From NCBI GenBank assembly GCA_019096065.1, contig JAGUCH010000002.1, forward strand, positions 3,546,501 through 3,610,500: 64,000 nt of DNA. The letters are read 5' to 3'. Each line of letters opens with the position of its first letter. Position 1 is the stretch's first letter. Source of the stretch: Paracyclopina nana (Eukaryota; Arthropoda; Copepoda; Cyclopoida; Cyclopettidae). The position numbers were made by a program, and so were the translations under genes. The notes under the pieces are model-generated. The model saw only the letters and a program-made list of their open reading frames with translations, searched no databases and was not told the DNA's origin. Positions 45,167 through 57,876 of this stretch are shown here, piece after piece.

Positions 45167-45853
45167 AAGTGTGAAAAAAGGCCAAAATTCTGATTTTTGA
45201 CCTTTTTGGTTGATGATAAAAATACATTGAATATTGTTCTCTCCTATTTGCATTCACTCTAATTTTTGTCCATGAAAAAGAAGTTACACTGATTTTTCAG
45301 TTTCTATCCGTATAGCAATTAGTGGAATTCCACAGCACAGGTGATGATCCACCTGTTGCAATTGCCACACTGGGAAAACTGGCTTTCTAAAGAGCCTTGG
45401 TGTGAATTGCTCTCAATATTGAACTTTAAGTTGTTTCATGATGATGGAGAGTTATTTCATTATGTCATAGAATTGGGCAGTGCAGGTGAATTTGGTTTTT
45501 TTGCCAAATTGCCTCAGTGTGACAAAGGGCTTTGTCGGTAAACAGAAGATAATGTCCAGACAAAGTAGCGACTTCTTGGCGCCACTCAGGAATGAAGAAT
45601 TGTATTATTGAGGTGCTCAAACCCATTCAAAACCCATTCAGACCGACGAAAAATTGCCTTATACCCAGTACAGCTTACAATGGCTTAACTATTATGCTGG
45701 TATAGTAAGCAAATCTGTATATATTATTGCTGATTTGACATTATACAAAGAGAGAAGCACATATTCTTCAAACAAAGGCAGAAAACAATAAATGAGCACA
45801 GCCAAAAAATATATAAAGTGTGTGGTAATAGCAACAAACTTGTCACGTGATTC
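45167..45853. other. Gene-free spacer
   Basis: Between the convergent CCDC6 and bHLH genes. Only short frames without family features. Confidence 0.5.
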
Positions 45854-46728
45854 TCAGTCTTTTTCGTTGACACTTGTCATTGCCCTGGCTTCCTTGATCA
45901 AGGTCTCCAGGTCGAGCTTACACTTGGCTTCACTAGGATTGGACCCATCTTTGCTGTAGTCATACCCAAGTTGCCTTGCCAGAAGTAAAATGTAGCTTGT
46001 GGAGATCTTGATGATGCTCAGCTTGGACAGCTTGACACCTTTGTCCTCAAGAGGGATGAAGTCTCTGAGCTTTTCATAGGACTCGGTGATGGCCTGAACC
46101 CTTTGCCTTTCCCGAGCATTGGCTTCCATCCTCCTCTCCTTGGTCATATTTTTGTAGTTTCTTTGCATTTGCTTGGTTGAAGGGGCCACTGGTTTCTCAG
46201 GGACAGTATCACTTTTGGCAGTATCATCATCACTCCTCTTGACTAGATCCAAAGGCTCTTGTTGCTCAGACTCATCCAATCCCGGCTGTGGCAGCAGCTG
46301 AATCTGTTGTTGCTGTTGCTGGTAAGAATTGAGCAAAAGGGACCAGTATCCTGGGTAGCTCAACATTGACTTTTTGGCGGTTGAGCTCTCGTCGTCCTTG
46401 ATGTCCCAAGGCCTGAAAGGAGACTTGTTCTTTTTGGCCTCATCCACCTTGAGGGCTTCTTTCTTGAACCTTTTCTTGGGCGGAGCCATCATGCTGAAAG
46501 GTGGAGGGCTAGGGCTTCGACACTCTGATCCAGGAGACAGGCTGGATGCCAGCCTTGGCGATGGAGTGTTGGTGTGGTCTTCGCCATCACTACTCGAGCT
46601 CATCATGTCCAGCTTAACCCGTTTAGGCCCGCTTCCTGTCAGCCTCTTGGGCTCGAGGGACTTTCTTTTGTTTCGCTTGCTGGGACTACTCATGTCCGGT
46701 CCTAGGCCAACGAGTGGCATATTCATAT
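45854..46728 (-). CDS. Net/ATOH8-like bHLH transcription factor
   Basis: A single coding exon. An acceptor (TTTTTTCAG) precedes ATATG, so the likely start is the ATG at 46726 (MNMPLVGLGPDM), with a 5' UTR exon upstream. The product is about 290 aa. A serine-rich basic N-terminus with nuclear signals (KRNKRKS, PPKKRFKKE) is followed by QEPLDLVKRS, a PxDLS-like CtBP-binding motif. The bHLH is at the C-terminus: RRMEANARERQRVQAI, then LSKLSIIKISTSYILLLARQ, and GYDYSKDGSNPS, a post-helix block shared with ATOH8 and fly Net. Those factors repress or pattern tissues such as wing veins and muscle. Other atonal-superfamily members are possible but fit less well. Confidence 0.75.
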
Positions 46729-46741
46729 CTGAAAAAATCAC

Positions 46742-49700
46742 ACTTGTAAGTTATTGGTGAGCACTAGCTGTGCCATTTAAATGTCTCAGCCATGAAACTT
46801 GACATGGCTGCATTGGTGTATGTAGTGCCAAATCTATGTAAATGCAACATGGCTTGCAAATATTAATCGCCCACCTAGGCAGCTTCAATGTCCGACAAAT
46901 GAGAGCGTACAATTATCATCACCTGTTAAACATCGTTGCTTCACAACCATATGTGAAAGATCCTAATTGAAGTCACACATAACAAACACATATAGCTTCT
47001 GACCACATGTGAACAACTTGAACAACATCATCACACATCTGATGATTACGCTACTAACTACACAACTTGAAAAATGTGCCATATGTTTATGCGACACACA
47101 ATTTTTGGAAACAATCTTTGGCTAGCACAATTTTGTGGTGGCCATGACTCAAAGTTCCACCAGCTATATGAATTGTGCGAAATTGTTTGCATCCAAAAAA
47201 CAGGTCCAATCGTCGTTATTCACTCCCCATTACACATGATCCGCAGCTTCTAGTACATTACTGCATGTTGCCTCCTTCATACTATCTTTTGCTGTTAGTC
47301 TTTGCCACTAATTTCCAGATGGTGTTACTACGCCAAGTGGCCAGAACTTTTCCAGATGTTGCCGTATGTTGTTACTTCCTCTGTCCAAACAAAAATTGTT
47401 ATCTCTCGAAAGTTCTCATCAAATTATGGAGCATATTTACCACAAACGGCTAATTTGAATTGGCCATTTTTGCCGCTCCATGTTTACTTAAAAACAGCAA
47501 TTATCAATGCATGCCCACTTACTTATTATGATATTGAACATGGAGCTGCTCTATTTTAGCGGAAGTTCAAGATCACTAGTGACCACCTGACTTTAAAAAT
47601 TCCCATGGTAAAAGAGTCAGGTGGTTGCAGGTTGTTGCCTTGAAGCAACAAATGACGACTGTCCTTTTGGTAGAGGCAAAAAATTATATTTAGTCCAATT
47701 ACTTCATTGCAACATGTGTGAGTTTTATGCTGCTGTACTGTACAGTAGCTAGTATACAACTTTTCTTCTCAAAAATGAGCAACAGATGGCGAAAATAAGA
47801 GACAATGCAGCGAAATGTCCTCAATTTTCTGTGCAATGTAGAGTTTCGGCCTATTTTATGCTTTTTTCATTTTAACCAGCAGCGCCAGCTTGCACATTTT
47901 TCAGGGAGCAAAGTTCATCAGTTGGCCAATAAAAAGGCATTTTTTGATTGACATCTAACCCAAAGTTCAGTCCAGCTCAGCAATTTCTCGACTTAGACTT
48001 TGATCAAGAATGACAATCATAATTTCTTATTTTTAATTCAAGAAAATCCTTGAAACGCAAGAAAATATCGCTGAAGCCTTGCAATTCTGCCCTTAAATGA
48101 GCATGCAACGACGGTCAAAGGAGCAATTAAAAAATGTACGCAAATTCTGCTGCCATGTGTATTACTCTAAATCTAGGTACTATAAAGACAGATGTTGGAA
48201 TAATCAGACATCAATCACAGCTGTGCTAGTTGGTGGGACACGTTTTCCCATCAGAGATTAAAGAAAGCCAAGCTCAACACAGCGAATATATGGGACACGT
48301 GTCGGGGTTCAGTTTCCGCGGCAAAGTGAAGTTCCATGGGAACATTTCATTGATTATTTGCCATGATGCGCATTTCGTGCTTTCCCTACTGAAACTGCCT
48401 AAATGATTTCAAATCCTACGCATCAATGTACTGTAATGATACTAGTATGCCGGTGCAGCATCTGGTTGCCATAAGCTAAAAGTGCGATTTTTATGTGTGT
48501 CACGTGACAAATTCGCATCCATGGCATCATCACATGATGGGGAAGAACTGAAGCATTGTAGTGTATAGTGTATTGATTTTCCCCGCACCCCAAATTTGCT
48601 TCTGAATTCTCAGCTGTTTAGACTAAACTGCGCTGCACTTGTTTTTCCACTAAACTAAAACTGCTGCACGCTGATTTATTAAGGGGACCATAACCTCATT
48701 TCCAATCCTGCCGCACTTGTGGACTTTAATCCAGAGACCATATTTTTTTAAGTAAATCAGGAAATGACTTCTGCCATTGTCCATTGTCGGCCTAATTTTC
48801 ACGCAAGATATTATATGCCGCAGCCTTGAAGCGAGACTCAGCCACCTGGCATGGCAATATAATTGACATAAAAAAGCAGGTGCCAACCAATGTCAGGTGA
48901 CCTTACAGACTGGCTAAAACCTGCAGCTAATCTTAAAGGTTGCGGGCATTAATCTCTAGTGGGCTTAGCCAGCCAAAATGGCGTAATAATCGCAAAAAGC
49001 CATGCTTTATTTGACTTACGTTCAGCGCAGTAATTGTGGGCAGTGCAACACGCGGATGGTTCTCAAGTTGGTCACAGACTGACAAAATGTTGCGAGGAAA
49101 ATCCCGACGATTGCTGCGGGAGTGGCGCGATGGAAGCGCGCGCGCGCCAGTTAGAAAAGTTGTTGTTGCGTTGCCAGATGGCCAAAGAATGTGTGGGCTA
49201 CAAATGTGGATATGTGCTATGTGCGCGGGCTAGGCCTACAACTGCTGATTCCAATTTATAGCCAGCATTCCCTTATTTTACATATCATCAATCAACATTC
49301 GCTGCACTTTCAATTGATTTCTCCTAATGAACTAAAACGAACTTGATAACATTTCTAGCTCGAATTTTTGAGCTTTCTTATAAAATATACTTTAATAAGT
49401 TTTGCAATTGATTAGTATTTATTTCATGTGTTCCTTTTAAAGAAACAGTTCAAGGCAAATGCAGTTGTCCACCATTACTGCTTGATTGTTATTACCACCA
49501 GAAGTTTGCCCCTAGGCCTGGAATTCATGTCCCAAAGCCAAATCTACTTAATAAAACTTCCACCGTAGTCAATTAATGACCGCTCCCACTTTTTTTGGAC
49601 ACAATTGGATGCATTAAATAGCGAAAAGTGTGTTAAGATTGAAAAGTTTCACCTATGGCCACAAAACATAAAAAAGTGGCCAGGTGGCTTCGACAACAGA

Positions 49701-51150
49701 TTTCAGTCAAGAATGTTGATTGGCATTGATTCCAGATAGACCAAACTACTCATCAATGTCGCTTTAGAACCAATTTAAGGAGACAAAGAGAAAATCTCAT
49801 TTTGGCTTCCGAAAAAATTCTACATCAGATTATCCTGAGCAATAATGATTTTTAAAAATATAGCCCTTTCACAATCCATCACATATGGTGTAGCCCACAG
49901 ACTGATTCAGAGAAATGAGACCTCTAAGTGACCTCAAATCAGTCTGTATAAGCAAAGGATATTTGATGTGGATTCGTATTATATTTCTTCCAAGAAAAAG
50001 ATTTTCAAGGAATTTGTATGCTTCCAAAAATTGCCTATTTACTTCATGTAAAAAAAACTTAAAAGAGTGCTTTGAATTTTGAAACTATCTAAAATCAATA
50101 GCTGTTGAACTTGGAGCGTCAGAGAAGCCATTAACGCAAATTTAGTAGAAGGGCCAGATTTCACAGATTCTTTTTTCTTCCAGTTCCCTACCGTTTTCTT
50201 GGCTGATGGCATCAGCCGGTTTTTCTTGATTGCCGCCAGGTGTCACCGAGGGTGATTTGACTCAAAAAGGAGCGCCTCTCCAGCTTAGAAGAAGATGGCA
50301 ATTTCTTTGGGTTTACGGGTGATTACAGTGGGATGGGGTTTGATTGTCTGGTTAGTCCCAGTGTGCACCTGTTGTCCAGGTGGTTTTGTTGTTGTTTCAC
50401 ATTCCAAGACTGAATGGCGACATCGTGGCGCCAGGGCCACATTTACCAAGACAGTGATTCACACCTCAATGTGACAAAAGACTTGGGATTATTAGTCTGA
50501 AAACTCCAGGACATTTTCCTGTTCCATCTAAAACTCTAACTTCATTGACTGCTGAAGAGGTCTGCTAAATTTCAATGCTTTAGGCTTAAATCTTTGAATA
50601 ATACTTTCATAAAATTCAGTAAAAGCTGATAAGTAGACTCAAAGAATTTCCACTGAAAGTGCACCAAAATTGGCTAAAATGAGAGCAGACTTGGGCAGAT
50701 GATTGTGTTAAAATGCAAGTCACTGTAGAAGGACCTGGTCACCTTTTTTCTTTCTGCTGGAAATGCCATTGGCTAATTAGTCTGGTGCTCAAATTCACAC
50801 ATTCCTTTTGACGGAAGAAAAAAGGGGTTCTTCTTCCAAGAAAAAAAGAAGGGTTATAATTTCACGTCGGTGGTCATTGAACTTTTTTTTAAAAGAAAAT
50901 GCACATCAGTCTGCATAAAAAAATTGAAAAATTGTTAGCAAATAATTACTACCTAAAGTAAGCATTCAAATATACAGGCCCACGTGAAGTTTCGATTGTA
51001 CCAGAGCAGTTAAAATCTACTGCTCTGGATATCACTATAAGAAAGGTTGCGTTACATATAGCCTTAAAATTCCGATACAAAAGGCTGCGTGATTCCACAT
51101 AACAAGTTCCGCTTTCTGCGACAGCAGTTGTTTTTATGTTTACGTTCTCA
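46742..51150. other. Gene-free 4.4-kb region upstream of the bHLH gene
   Basis: No supported coding exon on either strand. A strong donor on the minus strand (C|GTAAGTC, at 49019-49018) could end a non-coding first exon of the bHLH gene, giving a 2.3-kb first intron. Such wide spacing is usual around developmental regulators. Confidence 0.45.
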
Positions 51151-51154
51151 ACTT

Positions 51155-51183
51155 CCTTTTCCTTCGCTGTATCCCTTATAAAG
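51155..51183 (+). promoter_or_regulatory. RpS4 first exon with TCT/TOP-type start
   Basis: The pyrimidine run CTTCCTTTTCCTTCG fits the TCT initiator of ribosomal protein genes. It is followed by ATAAAG|GTAAG at 51183/51184. The 268-bp intron ends at TTTGCAG (51451), 7 nt before the ATG. Confidence 0.6.
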
Positions 51184-51458
51184 GTAAGAAAAACTTTCAG
51201 AATCGTGAAATTTCACCCGCATCTTTTGTGTCAAGTGAGTTGAAAGCCAGCTCGTGTCAGCCTCAAATTCTCAAGCATCTTCTACACTTTTCCGCTGGCC
51301 CTTCACTACTTATTGTGCAGTGTTAGTGGGTGAAAATTATCGGTGATAATTTCACTTCTGTGATATCTCGTCAAAACGACTGGTGCTAAAGCGGCTTTGC
51401 TTCTGTCCGTTGCAGTTTCGCGAGACTCTCAATTGTTGTTTACATTTGCAGCCTGAAA

Positions 51459-52523
51459 ATGGTTCGAGGGCCTAAGAAGCATATGAAGCGTTTGGCAGCG
51501 CCCAAGTCATGGATGCTGGACAAGTTGGGAGGTGTGTATGCCGTTCGGTCATCCTCCGGACCTCACCGTTTGGGCGAGTCCATGCCCATTGCTATTTTCC
51601 TGCGTAACCGACTTCGTTATGCTCTCACCGGAACTGAAGTCGAGACCATTCTCAAGCAGAGGTAAGACCTTTTTTCTTATAATTTTTGGCCTCTCTTGGT
51701 TTTAGGCAGTTAGTAAATTTTAACCTTATTAAGACGATTCCAAGTTTTTAAATGATCTCTTCTTAATTCAACTAGTTTCTTTTAAAAAATGAAATATTTG
51801 TGAGAGTCGAAGTTAAGCTAGGTAATGTCGTAAGATATACGTTTTCCGTGTTTGAATCATGAGTATTTTTTCTATTTTCTCAGGTTGGTCAAGATCGACG
51901 GAAAAGTGAGGACTGACCCCAAGTTCCCCGCTGGGTTCATGGACGTCATCCAGATTGAGAAGACTGGAGAGAACTTCAGGCTCATCTACGATGTCAAGGG
52001 AAGGTTCATCATCCACAGGATCACCAATCAGGTAAACATCAAATTTAAAAGTTAAGTCCGCTTTTCTAATGCTGTCCCATTATTTCTATAGGAGGCCAAA
52101 TACAAGCTTTGCCGCGTCCGTGATGTCAAGACTGGACCCAAGAACGTCCCATACTTGTACACCTGTGACGGCAGGACCATCCGCTACCCTGACCCCATCG
52201 TGAAGGCCAACGACTCCATCAGGTTGGACATCAACACCAACAAAATCATGGACTCGATCAAGTTCGAGGCTGGCAACCTTTGCATGGTCACCGGAGGCCG
52301 TAACACTGGCCGAGTGGGTACCATCATGCACAGGGAGAGGCATCCCGGATCCTTCGACATTGTCCACGTCAAGGATGCCCAAGGTCACACCTTTGCCACT
52401 CGCATGGCTTACATCTTTGTGATTGGCAAAGGCAACAAGCCCTATGTCAGTCTGCCCAAGGGCAATGGCATCAAACTCACAGTAGCCGAAGAGCGCGACA
52501 AGAGGCTCCAACAGAGAAGCTAA
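51459..52523 (+). CDS. RpS4: 40S ribosomal protein S4
   Basis: Exons 51459-51661, 51884-52031, 52092-52523; 260 aa (family about 263). It starts [20 protein letters not shown], then [65 protein letters not shown] and the [20 protein letters not shown] end. These are eS4 landmarks: S4 RNA-binding, KOW-containing middle and C-terminal domains. It is part of the small subunit body and binds 18S rRNA. The codon choice is richer in G/C-ending codons than in most neighbours, as expected for high expression. The first intron lies in the 5' UTR. Confidence 0.97.
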
Positions 52524-52561
52524 ATGTCATTATTATGAAAAAACGTTTCATGGCCCTTCTG

Positions 52562-52567
52562 AATAAA
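52562..52567 (+). terminator. Poly(A) signal AATAAA of RpS4
   Basis: 38 nt after the RpS4 stop. Confidence 0.75.
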
Positions 52568-53238
52568 GAGTCTTAAAACTGAGTTCAGGAAATAAGGAGC
52601 TTTCTACTTTGTAGCCTTATCGTGGAGATGATGCCTTGGTCAGTCTAGCGCGCTTATTTGCTTAGTGATAGCTTTGGGAGGGCTTATCACAATACGCATG
52701 TTGTTTCAAGCGGTCCAACTCAGTGTTATTCGTGCATCCGGAGGAGCCATATCGCCAGCTATCCTGGTAAAAAACGTTCAAATTCGACAGATGAGCTTTA
52801 TAATCAATTTAGGCTTTAAGCTACATTAAACCTATTAAGAGGATAGCATTTTTAGCAAATAAAATAATGTTTCAAGCTACGTTAACCCGTTTAAGAGGAT
52901 AGCATTTTTAGCAGTCTTCTTTAATTTATAGTAACTTTTAAATGTAGTTTCAAATGTTTAAAAATGTAAAGCCGCACGAGACGATTCTTCTTCATAAATT
53001 CCTTTTGTTTGGTCTAAGAGTGGGTGGAATTTTTCCAGACTGGAAACTACTTTTGGACATCTTCACCTAATATCATGCAGAGCGCTCATGATTGTTGCTA
53101 TTCGTGAGGAAACTCGAGATTTTGTCAGGACTTAGTAAACAAACTGACAGATCAGCTTTAAAAACTGCGTTGTGGCGCAGGACAATTTCAGTGTTGTTGC
53201 ATTGGAGCTGACATACAATACGCGCTGCATTTGCAATT
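52568..53238. other. Spacer between RpS4 and HPRT
   Basis: No coding exon seen. It includes a diverged duplication of about 35 bp around 52830 and 52880 (GAGGATAGCATTTTTAGCA). The right end must hold the HPRT promoter. Confidence 0.5.
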
Positions 53239-54928
53239 ATGACGGTAAGCCTTCAATACAGCATTTGTTAGCCAAAAAATGACATGAGCCTAGAGCTGAA
53301 CTTAAATGAAGCTCAGATAGATACTGACTACTGAGTTTAGAGAGTTACAGAGTTAGGGTTGACAAGGCTGAGAAAGTTACTGAAAATAAGCACAGCTTAG
53401 TGCTGAGATTGAATAGAAATCAGTATTCAGTCACTGAGGCCAAAACTGAGAGAGTGACTCGCCATGCCCATTTCTTACATAGCATAGTGCCAAGTTGAGG
53501 CTCTGATACTGAGACAACAGACTCAGTTCTCAGTAGGTGACTGAACGTGACCATTACCTAATACCTAAAACAGACATAAAAAATGAAAAAGCAGTTAGAC
53601 TTTTATCAGGCTAAGAGATTAGACTTTATGCTGATATCAGAAATATTAAAAGAATGATGAAGAAAAGGAGTGTGTGCAACTTAATTGAAGAATATAGTTA
53701 TGAATACTGAAGTGCTTTTATCAGATTCCCCACCACGCACGCGTGTGAATACTTCGACTTGTGAAGTTGTGACGTGATCACAACAAAGTTTCATGCAGCA
53801 GAGGAGGGTGTAAGAAAACTGGTTTTCTCCAATAAACTTAAAGATCTTTTCTGCTTCAGACCTCCGGAATGGCCAGTTTGAATTTGGAAAATTGCCTCAA
53901 TATTCCTGATGACTTTGAGGGCTACAGCAAAAAGCTGTTCAACATCCCAAAGCATTATGAGGCCTGTGTTGGAAATGTCCTCATCCCTTATGGAGTCATC
54001 CAGGTACACAAAAAAATATTTCTTAAAATTATTGTGAACTTGCACTAAGTCCTACCTTTTTATATCAGCTTAATGCCAAGAGCAATCAAAATTTGTTGGA
54101 TTGTTATTTTCGATCAACTTATGACAAATCTAAATGATTCAAGCTATCGATATGTTCATTTTTTAGGATCGGATTGAAAAGTTAGCCAATGACATTTACA
54201 GTGATGTGATTGACAAGCAAGGAAGTGGAGTGCATGCAATTTGCGTACTCAAAGGTATACGCTTGTATTTCTCCATGATCACGCACATTTCGCTAAAAAT
54301 AATTTTCATAGGTGGATACCGCTTTTTCTCCGACTTGCTGAACAAAATCAATGCCCTGAACACTAGCACAGTGTCCGGTGGGGCTGGAGCAACAGGTGAA
54401 AGCGTTCAAGTTTCCATTGAGTTCATCAGGGTGAAATCCTACCAAAATGACAGGTGAGCTTAGGCAGATTGAGCAATTTATTATATACATGCATGCTTTT
54501 TCTGCCACGCGATCTCGGCTACTGCACAACAGCTGAATGGCATTACAATATTATTTTTTTTAAAATCACTTAATTTCAATTTTAGGTCCACTGGAGAAGT
54601 GGAGGTGATTGGCATGGACGATTTGGCAGTTTTAAAGGGCAAAAATGTGCTCATTGTGGAGGACATCATTGACACAGGCCGCACGATGAAGCAACTCTTG
54701 GCTACGTTGAACAAATACGAGCCCAAATCCATCACTGTGGCTTGCCTGCTTAGAAAACGGACCCATCTGAGCGATGGATATGCGCCACATTATGTTGGAT
54801 TCGAGATTCCTGACAAATTTGTGGTGGGCTATGCTCTGGATTACAACGAATACTTCAGGGATATGCAGCATATTTGCGCCATCAGTGAATATGGCAAGCA
54901 AAAATATTCCACAGCTCAAAAATCTTGA
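53239..54928 (+). CDS. HPRT1: Hypoxanthine-guanine phosphoribosyltransferase
   Basis: Exons 53239-53244, 53860-54003, 54167-54254, 54312-54453, 54586-54928; 240 aa. Purine salvage: converts hypoxanthine or guanine plus PRPP to IMP or GMP in the cytosol. Motifs: [50 protein letters not shown] (flexible loop), [14 protein letters not shown] (PRPP-binding signature), [19 protein letters not shown]. The first coding exon is inferred: ATG ACG followed by a strong GTAAGC donor, in phase with ACC TCC GGA ATG. If it is wrong, translation starts at the ATG at 53869. It converges on the arsenite methyltransferase gene, 121 bp apart. Confidence 0.93.
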
Positions 54929-55007
54929 ATTAAAAACCCGAAATAGCTGCGCAACTTAAAGACCTGGAACGGAAACTCTGAACTATTATTGCAACGATCA
55001 AAAGGTT

Positions 55008-55013
55008 TTTATT
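55008..55013 (-). terminator. Poly(A) signal AATAAA of the arsenite methyltransferase gene
   Basis: On the minus strand, 36 nt after the stop. Confidence 0.7.
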
Positions 55014-55049
55014 TCAGTGGCTCAGAACAATATCCTATTTTGGATGACA

Positions 55050-56264
55050 TTACTCTTTTTTATATTGAAGAGCAGCCATGGTGGAGTTGTTCTCAAATGC
55101 TCCAAAATGGGTATCTTTTCCGCCCACGACTTTGAAATGCTTAGCATACCTGCAAATATTACAACATGATAAAAGCAAATTACAGTAAAGAATACTTCAT
55201 CAGCAAATTACCTAGTTTCAGCAAGCATGGCTGCAATATTAGCAGATACTCGTTCAGGCCTCTCCAGTTCAAAAGCATGATTTTCATCTAGGGAAAAGAG
55301 GCTTGGACTTGACTCCAGACCACCACAGTAGGTAGCTGACTGCCCATAGTCCTCCCTTGAGTGTTCCTAAATCATAGCAAATAAGTAGAATTTTCCAGCT
55401 TGGAACCGCTCAAAATACTTACCAAGGATGCAAGCTTAATCAGGCGGAATGTCATGGAAGTGAACTTGGCTGCTCCAACTTTTGCCTTAACTTCATCACT
55501 TTTGATGGTTATGGGCGCTTTGGTCAAAATCAGAGGATCTTTGAAGCCTGCTTCCTTTGCCATAGAAATAAAGTCCTTAACGTACGGTGCCCCACCAAGG
55601 CATTCGGAATGGAGCACCGGATCAAACTTCACACCATTGGAGTTTCTTCGGTCAACAAAAATGTCTGAAAAGTAAAATTCCCCTCCTTCCTTGAGAATTC
55701 GGTGAACCTCTGCCAGTACCAATTCCTTGTTGGGGCACAAGTTGACCACTCCATTGGAGATGGCAACATCCACGGAAGCATCTTGAAGAAAGCTCAAATT
55801 CTCAATTAGACCTTGATGGAAGGACACGTTGGGTTTGTTGGCGTTGCCAAAAAACCTCTCCATGTGCCAATCTTGAGTTTTCCTCGCAATGTCCAATAAC
55901 TCAACGGTCATGTCCACTCCATAGACATGTCCAGTTGGGCCCACTAATTGGCTCAGTACGTACACATCTCGTCCAGCTCCACAGCCCTATTGACCAAATG
56001 TGGTTGCTTGCTTAATAATTATTGGAATAATCATTGTTATACCAAGTCAATGACGGTGCTGCCTTCCAAGCCATCGGGAAATGGAAATCCGCACCCGTAG
56101 AATTTTCTAGTGCATTCTTCGCTGATGTTGGCCAAGGCCTTTCTGATCCATTTTGGAGGTTTTCCTGAGGCTTTGCAAGCATTCGTTTTCAAGTCGCAGG
56201 AGTCTGATAAGACGTTGCCATAATAGTTGGAAATCCAAGATCTCACCTCCTCTGGACTTTCCAT
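55050..56264 (-). CDS. AS3MT: Arsenite methyltransferase
   Basis: Complement model: 56043-56264, 55423-55986, 55212-55366, 55050-55149; 346 aa. Transfers methyl groups from S-adenosylmethionine to trivalent arsenic. GCGAGRDVYVLSQLVGPTGH is the SAM-binding motif I, with GVDMT and ISNGVVNLCPNKELVLAEVH downstream. The cysteines expected in this family are present: one in LKTNACKASG, one in the EECTRKFYGCG region, one in NLCPNKE and one in HSECLGGAPY. The last two are the arsenic-binding pair. The C-terminal part (EHSREDYGQSATYCGG) is present as in animal AS3MT, but the far end is short and has no cysteine-rich tail. Introns split the gene in phases 0, 0 and 2. Confidence 0.92.
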
Positions 56265-57086
56265 TTTCTATGTAAAACAATTGCAGTGTGCTCAGAGGTT
56301 TTTTCTGACTGGCATCGGTGTTGTTGGTTCATCCTAGTATTTATAGGCACCAGAATAGAGCAGTCTATGAGTGTAGAGTACCAATAAGGCTGAGTAGCAT
56401 CATGACACGAACATCTCCGCGTTGCCATGCGAGAATGTATATGCTAGCTATGGTAATGCAAAAAAAATAATTTCAATGCAAAATGGGCCTATTTTTAAAG
56501 CCTCAGAGTAAACTTGCGGGATATTGCTCATGCCTCAACTTCTCAATCTGCGCGTGCTTTGCTACCATTGAACTCTAGACTCAAGTTAATATAAACGAGT
56601 TTCTTCGTCAAAAATTTCCATCGACTGAGCCTTGTAGCTAATTTGGGCATTGCGTTTAGCAATAGCTTAGGCTCTAGGGCAAACTATAAAAATCTTGGAA
56701 TAAAATGAAACCTTGCCGCAAATCAACATGCCGAATTAGATCTCTAAATACGAAAACTATCGCGCCTTAATAGAAGCAAAGATGAAGAAGATGAACACCG
56801 AACACAAAATGCAACCTTATGGGCAACTTTTAGACCTGGGCGGATAAACAATGGTTTTAAGGAACATTTTTAGGAAGAGATAATCTGTCTTTATAGCGCA
56901 TTAACATTCTCTAGCTGAATATCCCACATATGCACATAGAATTTATTCAAAATTACATTGTGTTCGGTGGCTTGCATTAAATTTACCTTGGCTAAGCAAA
57001 AACTGCCCATCAAATCATGATAAAATTTTCTCTTTTCCTCAAAAGCATCAGCTTTCCAAAACACCTTATAACATTATTATCGTATA

Positions 57087-57876
57087 TACTAAATACCGCA
57101 CAAAAACGCAACGCAACGAACACTACTAAATACCGCACACTACTAAATATCGCACACTACTAAATACCACACACAGAAAAAAAGGGAAATGCCATTGAAA
57201 AAATTTGACAGAATTAAAATAAATTGTTTTCACTTAGTGCGTTACACTGCTAGTTAAATCATTATTTTTGGCGTATAAGCTAATTTTCATTGATGGAACC
57301 TGGCTATTTGAGTTTTTTTGGCAGAATTATGAGAATTTGGCGACTAGGCAGAATTTCTCATGCTCATGAAAACGGCTTTTTTTACCACCGTCAAAATGGC
57401 TTGTAAGTGCCAAATAATAATTTTCTGTTGCTTTGCAAGTAAGCCAATTTTGGATAAAAAATGGTCCCTCTTTCTACCAAATGACATCCTTTTATGCTCA
57501 ATTCACACCAATTTGTTCATAAATGCTATTCAAATTATCTGCTTCCTCAGCAGATAGTACACATTTACTTTCCTTTGATTAATTTATGACTACATATATA
57601 GTGTGCGGTATTTAGTAGGAAAACATACTAAATACCGCACACGCATAAAAAAACGGCAAAAAAACAGATTCTGATTGAGCTATCAGGATTCACTCATTAA
57701 TATATGTGTTCATGCTTACTCGTGTTTCTAGTCACTAAAAAAATAATTTGTGTTTTCCTGCAGCCAGTTTCATGAGTTCATTGATATAATATAACATAAA
57801 AAGTAGCGTGCGGTATTTAGTAATGTGCGATATTTAGTAGTGTGCGTTGCGTTGCGTTTGTGTGCGGTATTTAGTA
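57087..57876. mobile_element. Foldback-like TIR element, ends TACTAAATACCGCAC
   Basis: Both ends (about 90 bp) are inverted copies with the same internal plan: TACTAAATACCGCAC, an AACGCAACGCAACG stretch, then further CACTACTAAATACCGCAC copies. A third inverted pair lies inside at 57603-57640. No coding frame was recognised. It is related to the 24372-26601 element by the TACTAAATACYGC core. Confidence 0.7.

Noticed and set aside
49034-49261. 75-codon frame near the bHLH upstream region
   Set aside because: GC-rich and cysteine-containing, but no family resemblance or splice partners.
51184-51451. Intronic snoRNA in RpS4 intron 1
   Set aside because: Ribosomal protein introns often host snoRNAs, but no convincing C/D or H/ACA boxes were found.
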